From contig JAKJHU010000023.1 in assembly GCA_022316685.1 (NCBI GenBank), forward strand, positions 9,236,096-9,300,095: 64,000 nucleotides of DNA, in the 5' to 3' direction. The position numbers and the translations under genes are program-made. How positions within the stretch are numbered: position 1 is the stretch's first letter; every line of letters starts with the position of its first letter. Under the pieces are notes generated by a model that saw only the letters and a list, made by a program, of their open reading frames with translations, did not search any database and was not told the origin of the DNA. Shown here in pieces: positions 24,101-34,837 of this stretch. This stretch comes from Progne subis subis (taxonomy: Eukaryota > Chordata > Aves > Passeriformes > Hirundinidae).

Positions 24101-26862
24101 ACCCTTTTTTAACTAGTGTAGAGGAATGCTGGTCTATTTGCAGAAAATTGAGCAGGTATAAAGTTTCTGTTTCCCTTCCATTTCTGTTTTGGTAGGGTGA
24201 GAAATGTAAGGAAGGTGAAAGGCAGTGACCACAAGCAGTAAGTACCATATATATAACCCACTCTAAGGGGGTGACAATGACTATTCCCTGATGGGGCACA
24301 CCTGCAGCATGGCACTTGGCTTCCAAGTGTGTGCAAAAAAGAAGAGATCCTTGGCTTGCCTGTCCTACATGAAATCAGGAGTTTTTCTAATGGGACCCAC
24401 AAGGTAATAACAATTATTTTAGTCAATATGTGCCTCATTTCTACTGGTTTGAAGAACAGAGTTGAGCTAATTAATTAAAAGAGTTTGGGTCATGATCAAG
24501 CCAAAAGACATATAATTTGCTGATTAAATTGACTGAAGACACAGCTGCTCAATGTGCTAAAATAACAGTATGAACCTCAGAGCTGTTTTTAAGAAGTGCT
24601 GTAATTTCCTCACCAGCACAAGCTACGGTGAAGCACTGCTCACACTCCTGTGATAGTAGCATTGCCTTCAGCTTACCTGAAAGAAACAACCTCTCTTCAA
24701 GTGGACTTGAGGACTGTAGTAATTAGATCCCTGAAGGGCCCATCATTGAAGAGCTTTTAAAAGTTTTGCTTTGATTGCCTGCTTTCTGGTAAAATGGAGT
24801 ATAATTCTTCAATATTGGAGTTACACTTTTTGTGTTGTGATAACTTCTAAATATCACTATAAGAAATTATTTTTTTACCAGCCAAATACCATCTCTGCTA
24901 TCTCAGGTGTCAGTGTGGCAGCAAAGGCATTAATTATTTGAAAATTTTAAGCTGAATACTGCTAAATTAATTTCCTAATAAAATAGTTCTGTTCCATTAA
25001 TTACATACTGCATTTCTGTCAGAAATTTATGTGAAAGAGTAACTCATGGATATTTTTCTTACGTTATGAAATGAAGAACTGTTAAATTAACTGATGTTGC
25101 ATATAATTAGACTACTAGAAGTTTCATTCCTATATCTTAAAAGAGTAAATATATTATCTGAGCTTTTTTATAGTGCTGTTATGTCAAAAAGAGGATTTTC
25201 AGTTGAGCAGCTAAATAATATGAATTAACATATCTTCAAAAATCAATCCATACAAATCATATGAAGCTCAATTGCTCAATTCAGATAGAACATTTGGCAG
25301 ATATTAGAGAAGGACAGTTAAGATGACTGAAGTTACAGACCAGCTTTAAAAGGAAGAGCAATCAAATAAATTAGTCATCCTCCATTTCCAAAGAAGGTGC
25401 TTGAAGTGGATGCAGCAGTTTTTTAGGAAGCCATGAGTAATGCTAAGTTTGTGACTTACACTGGGCCATGAAGTGGCACTGCACACTCTTCCCTGGTATA
25501 AAAAGAAAGGCATCAAATGAACTTAACAGGATGCTGATTCAAAATAAACAAAATAATTTTTTTGCTTCCCACATTACATAATTATACTGCCACACTCATT
25601 GACCTATGATGCTGTGGATGCTAAAATTTTAAATGTGTTGGAAACAAAAACCCATTAAGGACTGCTAAATACAAAGATGCTGATTAAGGTTTAGGAATGT
25701 CTGAACCACCGACTGCTGGAGACTAGTTAACACATAAAAAGTGTTGCTATGTGCTTGGTCTGTCCCGACACGCTTTTGTGACCATGCACATGTAGTCACT
25801 GTCGGAGACAGGTTGTGGGGATAGCTCAACCTCTGATCAGCACAGCTATTCTCAGATTTTGTGTTTGTTGGAGTCAGGGTTTTTTACTAGCACTATCTGT
25901 ATATAACTGACATTTGGCACTGTAGGTCTTAGCTTTTGCCAGAGGTGCTCCTGGTCTTTGATCCAGGCAAACACAGCTGAAAAACGCAATGATGGAGTAC
26001 AATGCTGTATCTCACAAAGCAACCCAGCAATTCAAAATAAATTAGGGATCTCTGTAGGTCTTAAGTGATGCTGATTGTGAGCTGTTTCAGCAAGGTGTGA
26101 TGAAGTAGGAGGGTGAAGGGAGGGAATTTGAATCTGCAAGGAGAGAGAATCTTCCTTGTCATTCTGACTGCATAGCTTAGAGGATCAAACAGCCTCTGAG
26201 ATGCATCATGTAATGGAGGCAGCAATAGTCTATATACTGGAAAATCACTCTATTTCTAGCCTAGATTATTGGTTACTAGGGAACTGTACTATTTTGTTCT
26301 AATGGTCTCTCCAATGAGACCAAGCTCTTCAGCAGCTGTAATTCCTTGACTCTTTCTTGGAGTCAGAAGTCAATTCCTGAGTTGCCCCTTTCACATGCCA
26401 GTAAAAACATAATGTATATTTCGTTTCTTAATACACAAATTTAAACAAGTCATCAATATAGAGGCCTATCCTTGTTCTGTAGTCAGCTGTCCTCAGAGAG
26501 CTCTTTACAAAACACTATATATGTGGAACAGGTTTTTTTGATTGACCACTCAGAAGGTTTCATTTTTTCCCTATCTGTATGTTCAGGGGTATTTTGGAGA
26601 AGAAGTATTAATAGTGTCTATTTAGTAAGGAGATCACTGGCTGCTTCCACAAGTTCCCAGTATGCTCAAAGCTGGCATTTCTCCTGTCCTAAAAAATCTG
26701 TTTGACCCCACATATCGCTTCTGGCAAATGCCTGCATGTGAGCATTCAGCTCTACGTGTTTCACTGCAAGACACCTCAGTAAAGCTGCTCTGCCCAAGAA
26801 CCTTAGGACTCTATATTCACATCTGAAGCCTCCCTGCTTAAGCGTAGCCTAAGATGATAGCT
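21111..26862. other. No gene seen; AT-rich non-coding DNA
   Basis: Homopolymer A at about 21,120-21,135 and T at about 21,249-21,264 mark the left part. A GC-richer patch at 21,840-22,140 has overlapping frames of 75-100 codons on both strands, which argues against any one being real. No recognisable gene, RNA or mobile element elsewhere. Confidence 0.55.
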
Positions 26863-26866
26863 GGTG

Positions 26867-27337
26867 TGTATAGTTTTCTAATACTTCCAGTAATTCTCAG
26901 GCTTCCAGCCCTGTTCAGGTAAATGGCTTAAATCACGTAGCGAGACAACTTCCCCGGACATGCTTTGTAAAATAAAAGGTTTAATAACAAGGAAAATAAT
27001 AAACTGAAACAGATAAAGAAAATGCAGGTTGAACACAGTGCAGAGACCATTCTGACACTGTTACGGCAGTCCCAAAAATCTCTTTGGTTCTTCCGTTTAG
27101 TCCCTTTAGTACTTAACAGTCTAGGTGTGTTCCACTGGTAAATTGCCAATAAGGAAGGGTGGAAACTTTAAAGGATAGTGACAAGGTCCAACAGGTGCCT
27201 CTCTCTTGGCATTGAGCCAATTTCAAAGAGAAAGACACAGAACTTTCTAGTTTGGTTTCCTTATATGTTTCAGGCAAACTGAAACCCTTTTCCTTATACA
27301 GAAATGCTCACTGGGGAGTGGGGGGTGCATGACTACA
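26867..27337 (-). mobile_element. Solo ERV LTR, copy A
   Basis: Read on the minus strand, the 471-bp unit starts TGTAGTCATGCACCCCCC and ends ACTATACA, giving matched TG/CA termini. It is flanked by GGTG at 26,863-26,866 and 27,338-27,341, a likely 4-bp target-site duplication. Near the 3' part it has ATTAAACCTTTTATTTTAC, a plausible polyadenylation region, and then a conserved GTTGTCTCGC stretch. It aligns with copy B at 31,908-32,344 over both end portions, while the middle about 200 bp differs. No internal retroviral genes flank it. The 73-codon frame inside is just LTR sequence. Family name not assigned; a 4-bp duplication would suggest ERV1-type, but the duplication is short enough to be chance. 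Confidence 0.7.
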
Positions 27338-27341
27338 GGTG

Positions 27342-29681
27342 TGAACCTTTGAGGCAGTGCCCTGTGCCCAGTGCAAAATGACAGCCCCCAAGGGAAGGGC
27401 ACGCACGGGACCTTAACGTAATTTTCAACACAGCAGGCTACGACTTTCTGTGCAGTATTTACAAGATTTTCCAGGATGTTTCATCAGAGGGAGCAATCCC
27501 TGAAAAGTATGTGCTATGTGCTGTGCCGTTCTTGTTTGACACGTCTGACAAAGGCTCTGATAATTGCTGTAAGGAGATGGCTCTGACCAGCAGGAAGGCA
27601 CATAGGCATTTTCTAGGGAGTGACAGATGGGAGATGATTCTCACTGCAATCTTTTGTGGAAAATGAGTAATACCTCACTAGCTTGGATTGATCCTCTTTG
27701 CTGTTAAAACTTGATTTCCAAAGGTGATTAAATTTTGAAATGCCATGGTTTGTCAGCACATCCATCCTCCTCTCTCCTGCTCCCTCTCCAGTACCTACTG
27801 AACTGCTCAACAGGAGTAAAGATTAGAAGAGTGGGGGTCTCAAGGACACATGTGCTTCTGGAAAACCCACATCCAGGTAAAAGATCAGGTTTGTATCCCC
27901 CTTGACTGCACACAGCCTGATCCCATCACAGGATCTGGCTGGGATGTCAGCATCATTGCCATGATGTGGTCCCTCCAGTCCAAGCACTATTTCCTCATCC
28001 TTAGTGTGGCATCCTATGGGGAACAGGGGACTAGTGGGGGAGTACCAAGGGGCTACCATTATTGGAAAGCAGGGGACCTCTGCTGCTCATCCAGACAATG
28101 TGGTTTTTTCCTGATGGAACATTTGCTCTGGGCTGGCTGCCGCTGAGTACTGCTGCAACAGCTCACTGGTCTGCTGCAGGCATGTGAGTGCCACCTAAGC
28201 CCTGGTTTAAAGTCAGTCCTGTTGAAATTTAGGATCTTAGCCCAAAGTGCTGCTTAGGAGAGAATAGAACTGCCCCAGGAAAAAAGACAGTACAGAAGAT
28301 CTCAATGGGTGACAGCACAACAGGAGGACCTGAGCCTCACAATTGAAACCTTCACAAAACTAACAGTGATCAGAAACAGCTCCAGCAATTCAGCTCATTC
28401 AGACAGGGCTCAACAGGGTGCAGACAGCATGCATGGAGAGCTGGTGTGCTCATGGTGATGGCCTTCAAAAAGGCTGAGAGAGGATGGGGTGTGGGTGGGT
28501 TCACAAAAACATTGAGGTGATGAAGGGGGTGGCTGCTAGAACTGTTATTCACTAAATCCTACAATACTAGAAGAGGATTTGTAGGTAATGGAAACTGAGT
28601 TTCTGGAATGTGCTATCCTGGGGAGGAGTCAAGCTCCAAAAGGTTTTGGACAAATTTGTAGGAAAGGGAGTAGGCAAGGATATGGCTTCCAGCATCCCTG
28701 ATCCAAGGGTGGGTGCTTGGAGGAGAAGAGAACACCCTGCAGGAGATGGACTCATGCTCTCCCAGGCTTGTGCAGTGAAGCAGAAGGCAGAGCTAGAGGG
28801 GACCCTGGCCTGACCCTCACACCTTTCCTCTTCTTCTGCCCTAACTGCAACAGCTACAGTCAGAAACATTCCACAATTTCCACAATTCTGCAGAAATTCC
28901 TGGGTGGTGTTTCCCACATAACAACTTTAAGACTTCGGGGTTATGATACTTCTCAAGGCTTTCTTTGAGAGCATAGTTTGCCCTCTCACCATGTCTTTTT
29001 AATTCTCTTTTTTCCTATGGCTTTAACAGTCAAGAAATTCCATTTCCTCTTGGAGGACACTCTATAATCCCCTCAGCAAAAAGAATAGAAAGGAGAAATG
29101 ATTAAGTTATTCCTTTGCCTCATCCTTGGGCAGAATCGTATTAAATGAGGAATAGCAAAGACCATATACTTATCCTCAGTATTTGCAGAAGGCCAAATGT
29201 TAGCAAATACTTTGCAACAAGGAAAAAAAAGAAAACTTTTGGTTCAATCTCATTTTCTGTGTTCCAGCTTATTACAAATGTCATTTAATAAAGAATGATT
29301 TTCACTATGAATTTTATTTCCTCTGAAAAGAAAATTAAGAACCATTAGCAAGGAAAAAATGATTCAGTCTTTTGAGAGATCTAGTTATGTTGCAGAGCTC
29401 AGCTGCCAAATTACGATAAAAATCCCTGGGAGGTTCTTTCTGTGCTGTGTGGAGAAATAGCCTGTAACAATCAAGATGCTCAAATAGAATTTAAAACAAA
29501 GCCTTGGAAATATCTAACTAAAGATACAGCAAGTTCCTACTTGTATTACTGGATGCAAACTAGAAGATTTTCACAAGAAAAGTGAATAGTTACAGGAATG
29601 GTTGTGTTCTTCAGAAGCTTCCTAATCAAATTTGCTACTCTTAATTCTTATGTAAATATTTTTAATGAAATACTCAATAGC
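27342..29681. other. No gene seen
   Basis: A stretch of mixed composition with somewhat higher GC at 27,800-28,150 and 28,600-28,860. Frames of 98, 116 and 83 codons occur on opposite strands and overlap. None has recognisable domains or repeats. It lies between the two related LTRs, but shows no retroviral gag, protease, polymerase or envelope motifs, so it is not the body of a provirus. Confidence 0.6.
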
Positions 29682-29783
29682 ATTCAAGAGAGGCCGGTGT
29701 GATTCTTGGACTTGTCATGTGCAGGACCAGGAGCTGGACTTGATGATCTTTGTGGGTCTCTTCAAATTCATGATATTCTGTGA
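29682..29783 (+). mobile_element. CR1 LINE 3'-end fragment
   Basis: About 100 bp in sense orientation contains GGTGTGATTCTTGG, TCATGTGCAGGACCAGGAG, CTGGACTTGATGATC, TTTGTGGGTCTCTTC and a decayed TGATATTCTGTGA tail. These follow one another exactly as in the CR1 3' UTR and match the 10,252-10,431 copy. Severe 5' truncation; non-coding. Confidence 0.85.
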
Positions 29784-31907
29784 GGGGCTAAAATGAGCAT
29801 CTGTAGATTTGGTGCAGGAAATACCTTCCAGAACTGCCTTGGGTTTTTTTTTTCCTCAGTTCAGTGAACATTATTCTGAAGGCAGGGAAATCATGGAAAG
29901 GCAAGCCCAGCTATAGCTCCTCTGACATAGATAACAATATTACATATTCATGTAGTCCACAGAGCAAGATGTTTGAGCATGACTCCATTCTAGGGTTTTA
30001 TGATAAAAGCTACCTTTGAACCTAGCTTTTTATTTACTATTTCCTTTTCCATTTGCCAAATGAAACATCTTGATATGATTTTTTTTTGTTGTTTTGTTTT
30101 TGTTTTGGTTTGGTTTGTTTTGGTTTAGTTTGGTTTGGTTGAAGTGCTTTCTAAGTAATTTGCCTTTCTATCAATTTTGGTTTTGGTCAAAATTTAAATT
30201 TCCAGTCAGTGCACTAAATCACACTTTTTGTTATCTTCCCCCTTATTAACATTTTCCCGTGCTCCATGGACCTTGACAGTCCAGTTCTCCAGATTAATCT
30301 CATTAAGGAGGAGAATTGAGTTAAACTCATAGTTTCCACTGTGATTGCTATTTGAAGTTTCTGTTTCTGACCTTATTGGTGGTAACATGTCCACTTTTCT
30401 AGCTGTACTGCTAAGATTTCCCTGCTCCTATGCCTCTTGGGGTTTTCCTGGTGCAGATTTTTTTCCTTGCAGATTGTTATCCCACTGGAGAACCATCATC
30501 CAGTCTGAGCTTCTGCTTGACACCAGCATCAGAGCTTTGCACGGTCCTTAGCATACTAACCCCATGTGTCAAGCTTGAGTTATGGCAGCATGATAAGAAG
30601 AAATGTAGGGTCTAATTAGCTTTTTACATTAATTTCATTTCTTTACAGTCAGTGGGGGAAAATGGGCACTTTTCTCTTAAAATTCATATGGCTGCTTCCA
30701 CTGTCCACTTTGGACTGACACAGATTGGGTCCCCAGTATGTCTCTCTCTCCACATTGCCTGCCCAGAGAAAGGAAGGTGACTGGCTCCTTTTACCCATGG
30801 GTACTGTGAGGATTTGATCAGAAAGGTCCCACCCTCGTGGTCAAGTGCTAGAAATCCATCATGATTCCAAGAAAACTGTTCCAGTGCTTGAGCACCTACT
30901 CTGTCTTGAAAAATTCTGACTTATTTCAGCTTTGGGCTTTCAGCACAGTCTTTTTCACTTGATTAAGGAGAAGATCTACTGTCAGGCACATTTTGCCTCA
31001 TCTGCCCTGAAAGCATAGCCAGTGTTTAAAATCATAAACGAGTATAAACCTCCATTATGTATGAAAAGTGACTGCAGCAATACTTCATATGACGTTTGTA
31101 ACAAGAACTAGCTGGATAACCAGCAACAGAGTCAGGACTCCAAGGTGTGGTCACACTAGAGCAACCTGAATCTGAGTGCAGACACCACATGCAGACTTTT
31201 CTGCTCCAACCCCTTGCACCAAGTGCATTTGATCCAAAGCTCTGCTGCTGTCTTCATCTTGATATATAAATGATCAAGTGGTAGTCATGGCAGAGAGGAT
31301 TCAGGAGATTTTCAAACATCTGAAAAGACAGTGAGAGAGCAGTTGTTTATTCTGCTTGTCACAGTTAGAATAGGGATGTCCCACTAATACCTGAGTTGTC
31401 TCTTGGAGGCCATTTCCTCCAGGAGTTGCTGCTTCACCTTACAGGGACAAGCTTCCCAACTCCCCTGCACAGAGCCTGGAGCTGCTCCATTTGGAGCTGC
31501 ACCTTCATTAAAAAAACAGTCTGTCCTATTGTTGCAGCAGTCTTCCTTCCCCTTTCCATCACCTCTAGCTCAGGGAAGAAGAACACACTTCTATTTAGAA
31601 TTTAAACAACTAAGGAAAGGGCTTGTTGCTTTACTTTTTGGATGAAAGCATCTAAAAACATTTTTGGTGTTAGTTATATAAAAGTAATAATTTGACCCAC
31701 TAAATCACCAGGTAAAATACAGCCAAACAAAAGGACATTAAATCCAATTAACTTAATTATGGAAGCTATTATTTGGCAGCTAAACACTAACGCTTTACCA
31801 GCACTTTTCACTGCAGAGCTGCCAGATACATCTGTATCTGTGTCATTACATGGTTTGAAGGCACAAAGATAAAATCTTGACACGTGTCCAGAGTAGAATG
31901 AGACACG
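29784..31907. other. No gene seen; includes a T/G-only tract at 30,079-30,126
   Basis: The T/G tract is built from GTTTT- and GGTTT-like units and continues, with one A, to about 30,140. The rest has no recognised coding or RNA feature. Frames at 31,396-31,645 are two overlapping reading frames of the same strand with no recognisable product. Confidence 0.6.
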
Positions 31908-32344
31908 TGAAGGTTTATCAAGTGTCTGAGGGTGTCCAGCACTTCGCAGAATAGCTTAAAATAATTGCGAGACAACTTCTCTGGACGTGCTTTGTAAAAT
32001 AAAAGGTTTAATGAACTAAGAAAATAATAAACATAGACAAACAAGGAAACCCAAGTTGAACACAGTGTAGAGAGCATTCTGACACTGGTAGAGCAGTCCA
32101 AAAAAGCCCTTGAGCTCTTTTGTGTAGTGCCTTTAGTACCTGATGGTCTAGGTGGGCTGTTTGGCACCTTTGCCCAATGAAACTGGCCACAGGCTCTGAG
32201 GTGCACTCTGAAAGCCCAATCCCTGCTCCTGATGAAAAGGGCACAGAACACTCTAGTTAAACTTTCCAAAATGTCCAAAGGTAAACTGAAACCCTTTTCC
32301 TTATACAGAAATACCCACTCGGGGGTGGGGGGTGCATTACTACA
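31908..32344 (-). mobile_element. ERV LTR, copy B of the same family as 26,867-27,337
   Basis: On the minus strand it starts TGTAGTAATGCACCCCCCAC and shares with copy A the TTTCTGTATAAGGAAAAGGG segment, the GTCAGAATGNTCTCTNCACTG segment, ATTAAACCTTTTATTTTACA and GTTGTCTCGC. The plus-strand left limit at 31,908 is a guess (a TG 69 bases before the conserved block), and no clear target-site duplication is seen. The two copies lie in the same orientation 4.6 kb apart but differ strongly in the middle. A 180-codon minus-strand frame runs through and beyond the LTR and is not a retroviral protein. Confidence 0.65.
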
Positions 32345-34347
32345 ACACAAAACTGGGCTACCTCTAAATGTTACAAAATGTGTTACTTTTGCTCATTTTG
32401 CTGGTAATAAAAGAGTTTTTATTTCAAAATAAAACACTTCCTAAAACAGTCAAATAAAATAAGGTAAGAAAATCTCATTCAGAATTAATTTCAGGGTAAT
32501 CATTGTCTACAGTTTTTACAAATATCTTTTGTTACGTGTTTTCCTTGCCTAATTTATGATACCTGGCCTAATAAAGGATAATTAAGTGGGCAGTCTTTGC
32601 AACAATGTGAGCAACAGACAGGTACTCAGGGGTAATTCCCCCAGGACAGAGACATCTGGGGCTTCCCTCCTCTTTCCATATGGTCTGAAGGGAAGCCAGC
32701 TGTGACAGCTAAATCAAAGAGAGATGATTTCTCTTCAGAGTGATAACACCCAAAAGCACACAGGAAGCCCAGACTGGAACCAACAGGTGCTGGCCCAGTG
32801 CTTTTGTACACACATGACATGATTGTCATACAAAACGGAAAAATGTGTGTCTGTTGAGAGACCTACTTGTCAAAACCCCCCCAGGTGAGACAGTTATCTG
32901 AGTGATTGCTCAGTGATCGCTAGGGTTGAACCAAAGGCTTTGAAGGGGAGAACAAAGAAATGTGTATCTTGTCTGTGGCTGTCACTTCCCTTGACAGCCA
33001 TGGCCTGTCTCCTCTGTATTGTTAGAAATTATGTCAGACCATTTATTTTTATCCTTATCTCTAAGCATCTGAGACGATGTGAAAGGAGGAAAATAATAAA
33101 TCCAGATGTGATTGATGTAAATATCATTTGATGAGTACCTTCTTATGTGAAGGAAGACAGGATTCAGCCCATAAAAAGATATTAATCAGGAAGACAATGT
33201 ACAACAGGACAAACAAAAGACAAAAGGTGCTAATAGGAAAAAAAAAAAAAAATTCCAACCCAAACCCCACTAACATATTCCAATTACGCTCCTAATCTTC
33301 CACTTGGAAACAGTTGAAACTAAATTTCATTTTGTTCACTGCTGTGGGATGACAATTCTTTCTTCAGAGCTATGAATTCTCATTTTCTAGATGTAAATCA
33401 CTTCATTTCATTAACAAGCAGAAGCAGATTGCTACCATCTTTATTGTAACCAAAATATTATTTTCAGTAACTGCAAATAACAGGGTCTGTTGACTTGCAG
33501 AGAAATCTGACATGCTCAGGATTTCTAAATTATAAGTAGAAGAAAGAGGGAAAATGCACTGGAGTGACATAACTCAGTGTTACTTTTCTAAACAAGACTC
33601 AGAGCTGCATTATTGTAAATAGATAATGAGAGTTTCTGTTGAAAATTGAACCCACTAGCTTTTCAAATAAACATCAATTAGTGCATAAATCACTGATTAA
33701 CTTCATCTGAACAAGCTGTGCAACTACCTAGAAGCACCAAAAAACTTCAGGGAGATTTATCCATGTCCCCCCATCATTCTTCTCAGAATACCTGCCTGTG
33801 CTTTACTCAGGTTGTAAAGGGCTCAGGCAACAACATTTTCACTGTCTCACAGTAAAAACCTGTCCTGTTTTCACCTCCTCATCTAACTCCTTTTTCTCTT
33901 CACATGGAAAGTTGCAGGTCAGGGAGAAATAAAGCATTTCTCTTGGGTCTGAGATTCAGAGGACCACAGCTGCTGGGTGCAGGAATCAGAGCAAGCTCAG
34001 TAGGAAGACCAGCAGCACAGAGCATGGGTTAAAATCCTTTTTAGTCACAAAATAGAAGCTGTCAAGAGAAAACAAAGACAGGCATCTGCACATTGGTCAG
34101 CAGGCCAAGACTTGGCAGGTCACTTCATGACAGTATAGGACGGTAGATATGAAGGAACATCTGCTGATTTCAGGATCAGCATCACCCACTGTTGGAGTCC
34201 AGGGCATTCCTTTGGCTGCCCTGGAGGGTCAGGGACCTGGGCAGGGAGCTCTGAGACCCCAGCCCAGAGCTCAGAGAGACACTGGCTTTGATCTCAGTCC
34301 ATGGGAAAGACTTCCTAAACTGAGAGAGGGTTTGCAGGCCACAGGAG
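32345..34347. other. No gene seen; AT-rich non-coding DNA
   Basis: An A15 run lies at about 33,239-33,253. The remaining sequence shows no conserved frame. A GC-richer patch at 34,150-34,340, just before the next LTR, has a 67-codon plus-strand frame with no recognised domains. Confidence 0.6.
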
Positions 34348-34837
34348 TGTGAAAAATAGTAGTTTAGTTTACCATAGAGTGAAAAAATAGTAATTTTAGG
34401 TTCATAGCATTGGAGTGAATGGGGACAAGATGGAGAATTTGGGGCGTTGTCTCCTTCTTCTTCCTTCTTTCCCTCACTCCATTTCTGCAGTGACGTGGGC
34501 ACAAAGTAGTTAGTGAGGATTGGGTCAGTGTATAGATGACCTTTTTAGTAATAGTGATAGACATTGGTAAGAAATAGTAAATAACGAACACGTAGTAATT
34601 AGTATAAAAGATTAAGGACTGCCCAGCTCGGGGGGAGACGTGAGAAGTCCATGCAGCTGCAAACATCATGTTAGACTGTGAGAAATTTGTAAGATAAGAA
34701 ACAATAAACGAAAAATGCAACCTTGAAAAAACTAAACCTGAAGACTCCGTCTCTTCCTTCGGCTTGGCTCGGAGCTGTGCAGGGGGGAAAAAGACCCTGA
34801 AACCACCTGAATGTTGGGGAAGCCCCTGAAATCCCAC
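34348..34837 (+). mobile_element. Probable ERV LTR, plus orientation; limits uncertain
   Basis: The suggested start is TGTGAAAAATAG at 34,348. Inside are a TATA box (TATAAAAG, 34,603-34,610) and, about 95 bp later, a polyadenylation signal (AATAAA, 34,703-34,708). A GC-rich U5-like part follows (CTCCGTCTCTTCCTTCGGC, GGCTCGGAGCTGTGCAGGGG). This order and spacing is that of U3-R-U5. The right end is set provisionally at CCCACA (34,837). I find no target-site duplication, no primer-binding site and no gag start downstream, so it may be a solo LTR with a damaged edge. The first 60 bp contains a rough 30-bp duplication (GTGAAAAATAGTAGTTTAG repeated with changes). The 157-codon antisense frame across it is not a gene. 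Confidence 0.65.
34603..34610 (+). promoter_or_regulatory. TATA box of the 34,348 LTR
   Basis: TATAAAAG, about 95 bp upstream of AATAAA at 34,703, is the spacing expected for an LTR promoter and its polyadenylation signal. Whether it is active cannot be judged. Confidence 0.55.

Noticed and set aside
27338..31907. Interior of a provirus between the two related LTRs
   Set aside because: No gag, protease, reverse-transcriptase, integrase or envelope motifs, and copy A seems to have its own target-site duplication.
31808..32350. 180-codon minus-strand frame as a possible protein
   Set aside because: It runs through an LTR and its flank. The part that matches the frame at 26,928-27,149 does so because the LTR DNA is homologous, and no retroviral domain is visible.
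34364..34837. 157-codon minus-strand frame
   Set aside because: It is antisense to the plus-strand LTR, across its TATA box and AATAAA signal.
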